Origin: Phytophthora sp. 'mugwort'
Lineage: Eukaryota > Oomycota > Peronosporomycetes > Peronosporales > Peronosporaceae
Assembly: GCA_033558025.1 (NCBI GenBank)
Contig: JAUCEF010000010.1
Location: forward strand, 1,203,001 to 1,267,000
Direction of reading: 5' to 3'
DNA length: 64,000 nucleotides
In this document: positions 34,405 through 44,120 of the stretch, piece after piece
How positions within the stretch are numbered: position 1 is the stretch's first letter
Layout: every line of letters starts with the position of its first letter
Position numbers and translations under genes: made by a program
The notes under the pieces: generated by a model
Seen by the model: the letters and a program-made list of their open reading frames with translations, nothing else
What the model was told of the DNA's origin: nothing
Database searches by the model: none

Positions 34405-35084
34405 GGCGGAATCAGACGGCGCTTCTCGAAATGACCTGCCGGGAAGGACACCTTACGGTTTGTAGCGCGCGGATTGGCTGACATGATGAATACCGGTACT
34501 ACCGGTGAAGTTGAAGTGGCAGGATTAGCGCAACATAAGCGATGCCTAGCTGATAGTACTAGCTAAATAGCATCAACCAAAAATTATAATTTATTATTAG
34601 ACAGTAGTAGTTTGTTCGTGGTTGTTGTGCTTACTACATGTTACCTATCGTTGTTAAGTCAGTCCTTTTGTTGTACAGCTAGACGATTTTCTGCTGTTTC
34701 TTTGGTATCTTGATATCTTCATTCAATCAGATCCCCAGTTTTGTCGGGTGCAATCGGTCAACTATGCTATGTAGGATGGGGTTCAGCGCTGCCAGCATTT
34801 TAGTGCAATTTGCACTGTGCAAGACAGCATTACATCTCCGCATTTACTTTTTTTTAGTCGAATGCAAACTTGACATTGTTACTGAGCTGACAAAGCGCAA
34901 CGTCGTTCAGACTTCAAATTGAGGTTCAAACGAGTGTCGGAAAACGAGACACAGCCATTACCAAGTCCGCGTCTTAGACACGATTCTGCCATAGGTAAAA
35001 GAACCAATGCCTCTCATAATTTGTATTTTCTATCCATACCAACCATTAGCAGATCCTCCTTTCTCACATCCAACTTCCCTCATT
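34405..35084. promoter_or_regulatory. upstream region of RanBPM-like gene and CRN flank
   Basis: The part next to 34404 should hold the promoter of the RanBPM-like gene; it has a TACCGGTACTACCGGT dyad (about 34490-34505). The rest, to 35084, is the 3' flank of the left CRN pseudogene and is partly shared with the flank of the third CRN fragment near 46.5 kb. Confidence 0.4.
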
Positions 35085-36491
35085 TTAGACACAAAAAAGT
35101 GTAGCACTAGGGGACTTGAGGAAATACTGGTGATCAGAGCGTTGGTGTCATTCGCACCGTTACGACTGCTGCCTTCTTGCCTCAGTCAATCCTTCTTCAC
35201 AGCCGTCTTCCTGAGTGACAACGCCCGTTACATCTAATTGAATCGACCGTGTCATAGATAAAATTTGATCGGAGATCCTCCTGATGTGTCCATACACGAT
35301 AAACACTAGGATCTTCGCCACGACGATCATCTTCCAGTCCCTCATACCAAGTGTGGCCATCCACCGCATCTTTCATAACCAGGCCAACCAACTCAGAAAC
35401 TGCATGCACCATACTGTTGGCGCAGGTTCATTCCCACTCCAGGACACTTTAAAAGATTCGCTAACTGTTTAATAGATAATCAATAGCGACGTAGTCACCG
35501 AATCAACAAAAACTAAAGAGCAATCGATTCATGCGTAGAACGGAGACATAGGAGTCTCTTTTTCTCTTAATTGACGAGAACAGTCGTCGTGCAAATTGCT
35601 ATCACCCGGCACTTGGAGACATTGTCGAGGTCACAGCCCTTCAAGACTTGTTCAGGATTGAGACGGAAGGTTCGTTGTCCAGCAAACGTCGTCCACGACC
35701 TTGAATCTTTGCAGTTGGTATAGCATTCGAGTTCCAACCATCTCATACGGATGGGCAAATCCTTCATTATAAGTGGTTTCATCTTCAAAGTGACCTTGAA
35801 TGTGTAGGCAAGAGCTTCTTCATCATTGGATCTCCTTGCGTCTCGTCACAAAAGATTTGTTTCTGCAAGATAATTGGAAATTCGTCCAGCAATCTCGACT
35901 TTCCAGTTCCGGGACCATCTGCACACACAAAAAGCGGGTGACTTCGTTCGTCCGTCTTGCCTTCTGTCCAAGCTTGATAATGACGACTTATGACGGATGC
36001 TAGATGGCCAAGATCCAATGATATCTGGAAATCCCATTTCGCGCCAGTCATGGTGACCAACGATTTTGGCTCCTTCCAACTGAACGATGGCTGCGATGAC
36101 GACGGCACCACTCGCATCGATTCAATACCAGTCGAAGCTTCTGGGAGTTTCAGCAAGACATGAATCTCTTCGTATCCGGGCTGGAACTCCTCTCCAAATT
36201 CCTCGTCATTCAGCGTCCGCGAAGACAGCATCTTCTCATACTCAGTATTGATCTCACCTTGCAAGAACTTCTTCACAGCGCGATCATTCTTAGCCACTTG
36301 CTTTCGTCGTTTTCGTCTTCCTCTTCCGCGCCAAGTACAGCGTCACTGTAACTGGATCCACCTTGAAGCGATCATTGACGTCTTTCTTCACGATAGCCTT
36401 CTGCAGCGCACTCACAGTCGCGTCACGTGCATTTCACGGGAAACACAGTTGCTTCACCATACACCAGCACTCCAGCTCCACTCGTTCATGT
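35085..36491 (-). pseudogene. Crinkler (CRN) effector pseudogene, left copy
   Basis: Minus strand from the ATG at 36491. N-terminal CRN domain pieces: VELEC, then VYGEATVFPVK one frame over, then DATVSALQKAIVKKDV and VTLYLARK, the counterpart of the LxLFLAK motif. After another frame change comes the DWL-type block DRAVKKFLQGEI to EEIHVLLKLPE, then a P-loop GPGTGKS (35896-35916) in FVCADGPGTGKSRLLDEF, as in NTPase-type CRN C-termini. The end is in shifting frames; VLKGCDLDNVSKCRVIAIC is recognisable at about 35585-35640. At least four frame changes make it dead. CRNs are modular oomycete proteins that act in plant nuclei. The right copy at 41.2 kb is its near-identical inverted partner. Confidence 0.8.
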
Positions 36492-36555
36492 ATTCTTCTC
36501 CCAGGAATTGCAAGACTGAGAAACTAAGGGAGTAAGAATAAATTTGATACCCTTC

Positions 36556-36730
36556 TTAACCCTTTCGTGAACACAGCGCGTTTGTATACTATACAATTCA
36601 AGATATTAGCTAATGGAAGCAGTCATTTTGTCTCCACGTCTCAGATGGATTGACAGATGAAAAGAGCGAATTTTGGGCCGGTCGATGAAGGATGTGTGAA
36701 GCATTGGGCCAATCTAATCGCTCTATTATT
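36556..36730. repeat. inner part of the CRN inverted repeat, left arm
   Basis: Sequence upstream of the left CRN copy, beginning with TTAA at 36556-36559, is repeated inverted at 37559 down to about 37384. The left TTAA is empty; the corresponding TTAA in the right arm holds the piggyBac element. This gives the pre-insertion sequence. Confidence 0.8.
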
Positions 36731-37383
36731 TCAGTTGCTCTCTGGGCCTGTATAAACAGTAAATTGAAATGATTTCGCTGGAGCTGGGAATGGAAAATTC
36801 TCATACTTTTATAAATGGGTTTTATCCTTTGTCTAAATCTAATACTCCAGAGCATTTACGTTTAAATGGAGATAGTATCGAGATAGGAAGCAAAGAAGTG
36901 CCATTGCGTTCGGGGACAATGTGCTACCGCTCCGCACCGTGGAACACCAAAGAGGGCTGAGTTGTCTAGCAACGGACCTTTCAGCCACGCAAGCTGTTCA
37001 AACAAGCTATTGCGACAGATTCTAGATACAGTACTACCTCGTGAATCATATCATCCTTAGCCACACGCGCCGGTCACGTGCGGCAATAATATGTGATCTT
37101 TTTGACGGTTGATAATCTTTAGTATTAGGATCCACAGCCGTTAACATCCAGGAAAATTGTGTTCACAAGGCTTATGAAAAAAATATTTATGGACGGCACA
37201 TACAGGTCGAAGACTTCCGCGTTTAAATGCCTATATATTGCACGACCCCACCTCGTGTCAACCATGAACTCATGGATCTCGGAAGTCCTCGACCTGTATG
37301 TACCGTCTTATTCTTCATCAGTCTTGTGAACACGTGAGTCCATACATTTTCCTTTTTCATTAACACATCCATTTGATGGACGA
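36731..37383. repeat. spacer of the CRN inverted repeat, with internal hairpin
   Basis: About 650 bp between the two arms. Part of it (about 36770-37157) is similar, inverted, to 43030-43400. Inside, 37159-37218 and 37281-37333 form an imperfect inverted repeat of about 55 bp (GTGTTCACAAG at one end, CTTGTGAACAC at the other) with a 62-bp loop. No protein-coding gene recognised. Confidence 0.7.
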
Positions 37384-39004
37384 TAATAGAGCGATTGGAT
37401 TGGCCAATTGCTTCACACACCCTTCATCGACCGGCCCGTTCCTTGCACCTGTCAATCCATCTGAGGGGTGACTGTAATGATGGAGACAAAATGACTGCTT
37501 CCATTAGCTAATATATTGAATTTGTATAGTATACAAACGCGCTGTGTTCACGAAAGGGTTAACCCTTTGAGGACGGGGATTTATTCTGTATCCTACAGAA
37601 CAAGGGAAACACTTGAATAAAGTATGCACCTTTCGTTGCCATGCTTTATCTATTGCAAGCCGATCGCCATTGTTGCGTGACAAAAACATTGCGTCGAGAC
37701 CACCAGCTGGCCATTTGGAGGCTCCCATTGGCTCAGAAGTTGATTTGCAGACATCATCAAACCTCTAATAATGAATTCCTCCTTCACCACGATCGCCACA
37801 TGAGGTTGGAGAACGAGTGGCCGTCGTAGGTTGTGCGCGACATGCTACAACAAGGAATAATGGCCATCACTAACGAGGATTGCTATTAGCTGTTATCAGT
37901 CTCTTTCTCTTCTTCCCTGCTCGACACGTTTGCGTTTGCGGTACCGGATGCGCTTTTGTAGATGCTGAGGGATCACCGTGCCGTTGACCCATGTGTGATG
38001 CCAGATCTGGCTGCACGTCATCTCGTTGCCAGTCTCCTGACGACGGACGAGGTTGCACAGCGGGACGTACTCTCCATGTCGGTCAGTACACTTTTGACAG
38101 AAAAAACGGTCTCGAAACTCTTGCTTTGAGGCGTAGACAGCGCCGAGCACACCTTGCAAAGGTATTGGCGGCGTTTGTGCGGGCCATTCTTGGTGTAATA
38201 GTCCCCTGTGTTTTGCAGCTTGTGCTCGCTGCTGGAAATCGGTGCAGATGCTAGATTTTCAGCGTTTTCGTTGGTGCTCAGGCTTGATTCCGTGATCCCC
38301 AGTAGTGCTACATGAAGCTACCGCATGTACTCAGCGTGGCTGGGCACGCGCAGCCCCTCCTTCTTCATGATGATCTTGCGTATGATGAACCCATTGACAA
38401 TAGCCATGTCAAGAAACCCAGGAATAGCTGCCGATAGTACTTTCGGAACGCCACACAGCGCTGAACGGAGTATCGCTGAAGGCGAAGTTGATCGTGCTGG
38501 TCTACGCCTCCCATACCGCTATGATAATCCGCGATCAACTGGGAACATGGCACCGTTTGGCGTACCATAGAGCCTTTCTCCCTTCGCAAGACGGTCGCAG
38601 GCGTCGTCGCACAACCCGTTGCGATCATGTGCACGGGCTTTCGGTCCATCCAGACCACAGCCACCAGCGACGGTTGTGCTCGACACTGTGCAATCCGGTA
38701 TGTCCCTCTTTTCGGACGGGTCTTTTGTACAAACGGAAGCGACGGTAGCCACCCGAACCGATTGTTCTGATGCGTGCCAACATAGTAGTAGCCCATGTCC
38801 ATCAGCGCGAGTGAAAGCGCACAGGAAGTGTAGAAGTTGTCAGCAATTATCAACCGGTTGCCTGGTTGACCAACCAGAGCCTTTGAGGCGTTGCGAATAA
38901 CTGCTTTCTGGGCGACACCGTTTGCCTCCTCCTTCGCCGCCCTTTGCTCTGCTGGTGTCTGCGCGTTTCGTGCGTTCTCTGATGCCCCCATATAGACTTC
39001 TAAT

Positions 39005-39136
39005 CTGTATACTACAGCAAAACAATAACACCAGTTAGCATATTCTGTAGCCTACAGAGTACCTACTCCGTACCGTACAGAATAACAAATCTGTATCATA
39101 CAGAGCAGCTATTCTGTACATGACAGACCAAGCTGT
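39005..39136. repeat. array of CTGTA-N3-TACAG palindromes in a piggyBac intron
   Basis: Units start at 39045, 39068, 39091 and 39114, exactly 23 bp apart, plus one at 39005. Three match CTGTA-N3-TACAG fully; those at 39068 (CCGTA) and 39114 (GACAG) differ by one base. The unit at 39005-39017 ends precisely at the 3' splice site when read on the minus strand. Confidence 0.9.
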
Positions 39137-39408
39137 CGTACCCTTGAGCAATAGCCACTCGATGCACAACATGTCATGTACACCTTCGTGCCGTATCGAT
39201 GCGACTTGGCCTTGTTGAAAACGCGGACGGGTTGACCTTGCTCCGATTGGGTATAGTCCCCTCGTCAAAGCTGATCCGCGAGCCCATTCAATATCCCCTG
39301 CGAAACGTGCTCTCCAGAACTTGCAGCACGGGCCTCACTTGCCAGGCTTTATCTCTTGGGCGGTGTCAGTGGGCTTGCTGGCTAAGTGTAAGCAGCATGT
39401 CACAGTCT

Positions 39409-39550
39409 TGAAGCGGTCGCGAGACATATATCTTCCAAACGTGCCGCGTGGTACAGCATCTGAAGGTGATCTGAAGATGATGCTGATGATCTGAAGACGA
39501 TGCTGTACCACGCGGCACGTTTGGAAGATATATGTCGCGCGACCGCTTCA
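39409..39550. repeat. 52-bp inverted repeat (foldback) within transposase
   Basis: Arms 39409-39460 and 39499-39550 are reverse complements with a single mismatch, separated by 38 bp. The outer part encodes normal transposase sequence on one arm, so the second arm is an inverted copy that breaks the reading frame. Confidence 0.9.
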
Positions 39551-39992
39551 AAACATACATCTTCAGATGTTGGCCAGTGCTCATCCAAGCCGTCGACATG
39601 ACAGCAAAGTGATCGGGCTATCAGACGCCCAACAACGTGGAGAATTTCATGAGCCTAGATTGGCTTCGTCCGACGTAGTTTTTTCCATGAGTTCTTCGAG
39701 AGGCTGCACGCTCTTGGAGGGGTCCTTGACCTGATCTTGAAGCTGCTTAGCACGAATCTTCTCGGCGATAACCTGAATTGAGTTCTTGCGATAGTCCTCA
39801 GTCTCCGCTGCAACATGGAACCAGAGTTTCTTCGGAACGAAGTAGAACAACAGGCCCAGCGGAGAGCGACCAAATGCTGCAGCGGACTGTATTGGGCCCC
39901 AAGACCCGCTATACAAGTCGTCGGCACTATCCAGTTGAAGCTGATCTATATTGATAACAATACGGAGTAACGGGAACAGCAGTTAGCAAATC

Positions 39993-40068
39993 GGTGCTTA
40001 TACAGAACAGTTCATTCTGTAAAGTACAGAATTATAGAGTTGGCGTAAAGGTATCCTGTAGACTACAG
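39993..40068. repeat. CTGTA-N3-TACAG palindromes in another piggyBac intron
   Basis: Full units at 40017-40029 and 40056-40068, with a half unit ending TACAG at 40005. The one at 40056 abuts the 5' splice site (GTAAGT) of the intron 40074-39946. Confidence 0.85.
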
Positions 40069-41201
40069 ACTTACGAGAAGGGGCTTCATCATAGTTATCC
40101 CAGCCCGAAGTCGCCATCTCGCGCATAGCATCATCTTGTTGAAAGAGACGGCTTGTGTCGTCGAATTCATCATCTGACTCCACATCACTTTCGTAGTCAT
40201 GCCAGGGTGCCTCCAAAGCATCACTATTTGACTCGATTTCGTCTTCAACAGGAAGAGGAAGGTCGCTAACGTTCATGTCGTCGTCTGGTACGGGGCCAAA
40301 CAAGTTCTCGGCTCGCATTGCATCGATAAATTGATCGTTATCAAACACGTCAATTGTAGCTGCTACCGAGGCAACTAGCGGGAGGTTGTCATCGTCTTTA
40401 CTTGTGCCAGCACTAGGTGTACTAATTGGAGCAGGAAGCGAATCCGGCGTCCAACGAGAGCGGTGGTTGAGCTGGCTTCACCTCTCGGCGTAGACGCAAC
40501 AGCGGTAGCAGCAGCAGAGCTGCTCTCAGTAGTGTCTGGCGCATGCGACTCGTTACCGCTTGGTGCGGAAGGCTGTGGAGGTTGAGCACCAGCTGCAGCT
40601 ATGAAGCCAACTTCCCGACGGGTAGAGGACGCCCGAATCTGGGTAGTTGAAGGATTCCAGTCTTGCGCCCGTGAGCCATAAGCTCTTCTTCGCCTATATT
40701 CAAACACAGTTAGCACATCGAAGCGTACACTCGTATCAAGCAAACGTACCAACAAAGTAATCTTCACCGTGTCTGTAGCTATCGAGGCGGCCCTTCACGC
40801 ACGGCTTCACGTAGGGGGGGTGTAGTGGCGGCTCAAGCCTTTCGGCCTGCGTGATCTCCATCCCGCTGCACTGAGCTCACGCCACAGTTCCTTGAAGGTC
40901 TTCTCATCCGGCCGTTCATTCATTTTCTTGAAATGAAAGTTTTATATCCTTTTTTTGCTCATGGAAAATCCCTGTCTAGCTCACCTGCATAGATCGTTCT
41001 TGGTGCGAACCCACAACCTCCTGTCATACAAATCTCTATATGCCACATTTGGTACTAAATACAACTTTCCTGGATATAATGTCCTGCATAATTCCATATT
41101 CTGTATTATACAGAGTACCGTCCTCAAAGGGTTAAGAAGGGTATCAAATTTATTCTTACTCCCTTAGTTTCTCAGTCTTGCAATTCCTGGGAGAAGAATA
41201 C

Positions 41202-42635
41202 ATGAACGAGTGGAGCTGGAGTGCCGGTGTATGGTGAAGCAACTGTGTTTCCCGTAAAATGCACGTGACGCGACTGTGAGTGCGCTGCAGAAGGCTATCG
41301 TGAAGAAAGACGTCAATGATCGCTTCAAGGTGGATCCAGTTACAGTGACGCTGTACTTGGCGCGGAAGAGGAAGACGAAAACGACGAAAGCAAGTGGCTA
41401 AGAATGATCGCGCTGTGAAGAAGTTCTTGCAAGGTGAGATCAATACTGAGTATGAGAAGATGCTGTCTTCGCGGACGCTGAATGACGAGGAATTTGGAGA
41501 GGAGTTCCAGCCCGGATACGAAGAGATTCATGTCTTGCTGAAACTCCCAGAAGCTTCGACTGGTATTGAATCGATGCGAGTGGTGCCGTCGTCATCGCAG
41601 CCATCGTTCAGTTGGAAGGAGCCAAAATCGTTGGTCACCATGACTGGCGCGAAATGGGATTTCCAGATATCATTGGATCTTGGCCATCTAGCATCCGTCA
41701 TAAGTCGTCATTATCAAGCTTGGACAGAAGGCAAGACGGACGAACGAAGTCACCCGCTTTTTGTGTGTGCAGATGGTCCCGGAACTGGAAAGTCGAGATT
41801 GCTGGACGAATTTCCAATTATCTTGCAGAAACAATCTTTTGTGACGAGACGCAAGGAGATCCAATGATGAAGAAGCTCTTGCCTACACATTCAAGGTCAC
41901 TTTGAAGATGAAACCACTTATAATGAAGGATTTGCCCATCCGTATGAGATGGTTGGAACTCGAATGCTATACCAACTGCAAAGATTCAAGGTCGTGGACG
42001 ACGTTTGCTGGACAACGAACCTTCCGTCTCAATCCTGAACAAGTCTTGAAGGGCTGTGACCTCGACAATGTCTCCAAGTGCCGGGTGATAGCAATTTGCA
42101 CGACGACTGTTCTCGTCAATTAAGAGAAAAAGAGACTCCTATGTCTCCGTTCTACGCATGAATCGATTGCTCTTTAGTTTTTGTTGATTCGGTGACTACG
42201 TCGCTATTGATTATCTATTAAACAGTTAGCGAATCTTTTAAAGTGTCCTGGAGTGGGAATGAACCTGCGCCAACAGTATGGTGCATGCAGTTTCTGAGTT
42301 GGTTGGCCTGGTTATGAAAGATGCGGTGGATGGCCACACTTGGTATGAGGGACTGGAAGATGATCGTCGTGGCGAAGATCCTAGTGTTTATGGTGCATGG
42401 ACACATCAGGAGGATCTCCGATCAAAGTTTATCTATGACACGGTCGATTCAATTAGATGTAACGGGCGTTGTCACTCAGGAAGACGGCTGTGAAGAAGGA
42501 TTGACTGAGGCAAGAAGGCAGCAGTCGCAATGGATACGAATGACATCAACGCTCTCAGTGCCAACGTTTAAGTACCGCAAGCTTTCCGTGCACGCGGCAA
42601 TACGTTGTGTCTATAATAAGAGAAGTTCCACGTGA
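41202..42635 (+). pseudogene. Crinkler (CRN) effector pseudogene, right copy
   Basis: Inverted near-duplicate of the left CRN copy, from the ATG at 41202. It shows the same N-terminal pieces (VYGEATVFPVK, DATVSALQKAIV, VTLYLARK at about 41345-41368), the same DWL-type block EEIHVLLKLPE, a P-loop GPGTGKS at 41775-41795, and the same C-terminal frame changes. Differences from the left copy are few: one A fewer in a run near 41830, which moves the frame after the P-loop; a handful of substitutions near 42385-42440; and loss of the stop seen at the left copy's end. The shared breaks show the gene was already dead before it was duplicated, or that conversion keeps the arms alike. Confidence 0.8.
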
Positions 42636-42639
42636 GAAT

Positions 42640-43440
42640 TGGTATAACGGTCCACTGATGAGCGAATACAAACTGTGAGTGACATCTTTAATCTATTCGC
42701 CTTCCGACGCTCTTTTGAACATGGCTTGAAGTTGGCATGACGTTCAATAACGTTACATCCGAATCAAACACGAGTTAATAGTCAATACGACAATGCGCCA
42801 CTGAGTTCATGGATAGACAGAAACTGCCAGACCAATGCCCAACTGTTTTTCGGTAAATACTTTGGGTAAATACTTCACAGTATGGATAAAAAAACACCCA
42901 AGATGGTATCTGCACAACCTCACCTCATGGCAATCATGAAGTCCTTTTAACGCGAAAGTCCTCGGCCCGCGCTTATCATCCCTAAATCCTTAATCTTCTT
43001 CAGCTTGTGTGAACACGTGAACTCCATCACTTTTCCTGGACGTTAACGGCTGTGGATCCTAGATACTAAAAGATTATCAACCCGTCAGAAAGATCACATT
43101 TTATTGCCGTACGTGGTCGGCGTGTGGCTAAGGATGGTATGGTTCACGAGGTTGTACGGTATCTAATCTCTCGCTATAAGTTGCTTGAACAGCTCGTGTG
43201 GCTGGAAGGCCCGTTGATAGACAACTCAGCCCCCTAGTGTTTCACTATGGTACGCACCGGACGCAAAATATAGCGGCAGCTTGGGCAGCACTTCGTTGCC
43301 TATCTCAATATTATTTTCATTTAAACTCTGGAGTTTTAGTACTCCCGGGTACATGGCGCTCGGGCTAGAGCTTCCATTCCCAGCTCCAGACAAACTCCGC
43401 GAGATAATTTACTTTCCATACACCCAGAGAGCAACTGACG
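42640..43440. repeat. CRN 3' flank repeat, related to 36.8-37.4 kb and 46.5-46.9 kb
   Basis: Segments of this region match others in the window. 42890-43030 resembles 37245-37360 in the same orientation; 43030-43400 resembles 37157-36770 inverted (for example TAACGGCTGTGGATCC); pieces around 42527-42760 and 43180-43270 reappear at 46397-46880. It is probably the common downstream part of this CRN family's repeat unit. No coding gene seen. Confidence 0.65.
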
Positions 43441-44120
43441 GCCTTATTTCCCTAAATGCAGATTAGCCCTGTCAACTTTGCCGTCATACCTTGTGATAAC
43501 CTCACATTCTACAATCTCGCTCGTTAGCGCTATACTACGAGTCGGGTCCGAAAGCCTCGCTATTGGCAGTTCATCGTGGCTAAAAACTTGACTTTTAATA
43601 TCTCAGGGACAGTGGGTCTAGCTACGAGCATGCAGTTACAATGCGAAAAGACGAAAGACATGAGCAGGTACCACAAATGAGCGCTTTAAACATACAACAA
43701 GATCTGGTGACAACGGCGAGGACTAGCGATTAATCTCGCTTTATTGAGATCGCAACAGAAACAAAGGTTATTCCTGCTTTTGCCCAGTTGGTTACGAGCA
43801 ATCTGTAGAATTCTGAAAGATAATATTATCTTTCAGAATTCACTTTCACTACAAATACTGCGAAAAAGTGCTAAATACTAGGCTCGACAATTGACTTTTT
43901 GTACGGTGTCCGGAGTATCTTCACTTGCCTGACACAATGTAACAGGCAATGATATTTTTCGGCCACTTTGAAAGTAGTAACGGTATCTCAAACGATCTTT
44001 TGTCCGCTACGCTGGCTCGAATATGCTGGTGACTGGCAACATTGCGTTAACGTTTCGAACACCAACACTCGCTGGAACATGCCATTGCACGTTTGTTTTT
44101 AGCTTGGAGTCGGCTTTAAT
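43441..44120. other. non-coding, contains a perfect palindrome
   Basis: No gene recognised. The notable item is the 34-bp palindrome at 43808-43841, listed separately. Confidence 0.4.
43808..43841. repeat. perfect 34-bp palindrome without loop
   Basis: From GAATTCTGAAAGATAAT to its exact mirror complement with zero spacer; it begins and ends with an EcoRI site. The next bases outward (A and A) do not pair, so the palindrome is exactly 34 bp. It is not part of a recognised gene. Confidence 0.95.

Larger units (their letters stand above)
37896..40923 (-). pseudogene. piggyBac transposase pseudogene with introns
   Basis: Starts at ATG 40923. The first exon has KELWRELSAAGWRSRRPKGL, then intron 40749-40694, a low-complexity exon, intron 40074-39946 (GTAAGT...ATATAG), an exon with SPLGLLFYFVPKKLWFHVA, a catalytic-core start SFDEGTIPNRSKVNP and SHRYGTKVYMTCCASSGYC, intron about 39141-39005, then VYMGASENARN, GNRLIIADNFYTSCALSLAL (DNFYTS, catalytic Asp), MGGVDQHDQLR (third Asp) and a Cys-rich end with CQKC. 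That is the DDE_Tnp_1_7 order. Lesions: stops (for example near 39330), frame changes, a one-base excess at the last donor, and a 52-bp foldback duplication at 39409-39550. Closest type: oomycete piggyBac transposases. Confidence 0.9.
37563..41131 (-). mobile_element. piggyBac element inserted in a TTAA site
   Basis: TTAA stands on both sides (37559-37562 and 41132-41135). The ends are inverted CCCTTTGAGGACGG repeats of 14 bp. Just inside each end is a 13-bp palindrome of the form CTGTA-N3-TACAG (37586-37598 and 41101-41113). The 3569-bp interior carries a piggyBac transposase gene on the minus strand. The empty site is preserved in the left CRN arm at 36556-36559, so the borders are certain. 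The transposase is broken, so the copy depends on others for movement. Confidence 0.95.

Noticed and set aside
36731..37383. Possible independent protein-coding gene in the CRN spacer (minus-strand frame 37223-37420)
   Set aside because: The frame is short, has no domain and overlaps the repeated flank and the hairpin, so it is treated as repeat sequence.
39045..39136. CRISPR-like regular array in the piggyBac element
   Set aside because: The regular 23-bp spacing recalls an array, but units are 13-bp palindromes with 10-bp A-rich spacers in a eukaryotic intron; no cas genes or CRISPR-type repeats are present.
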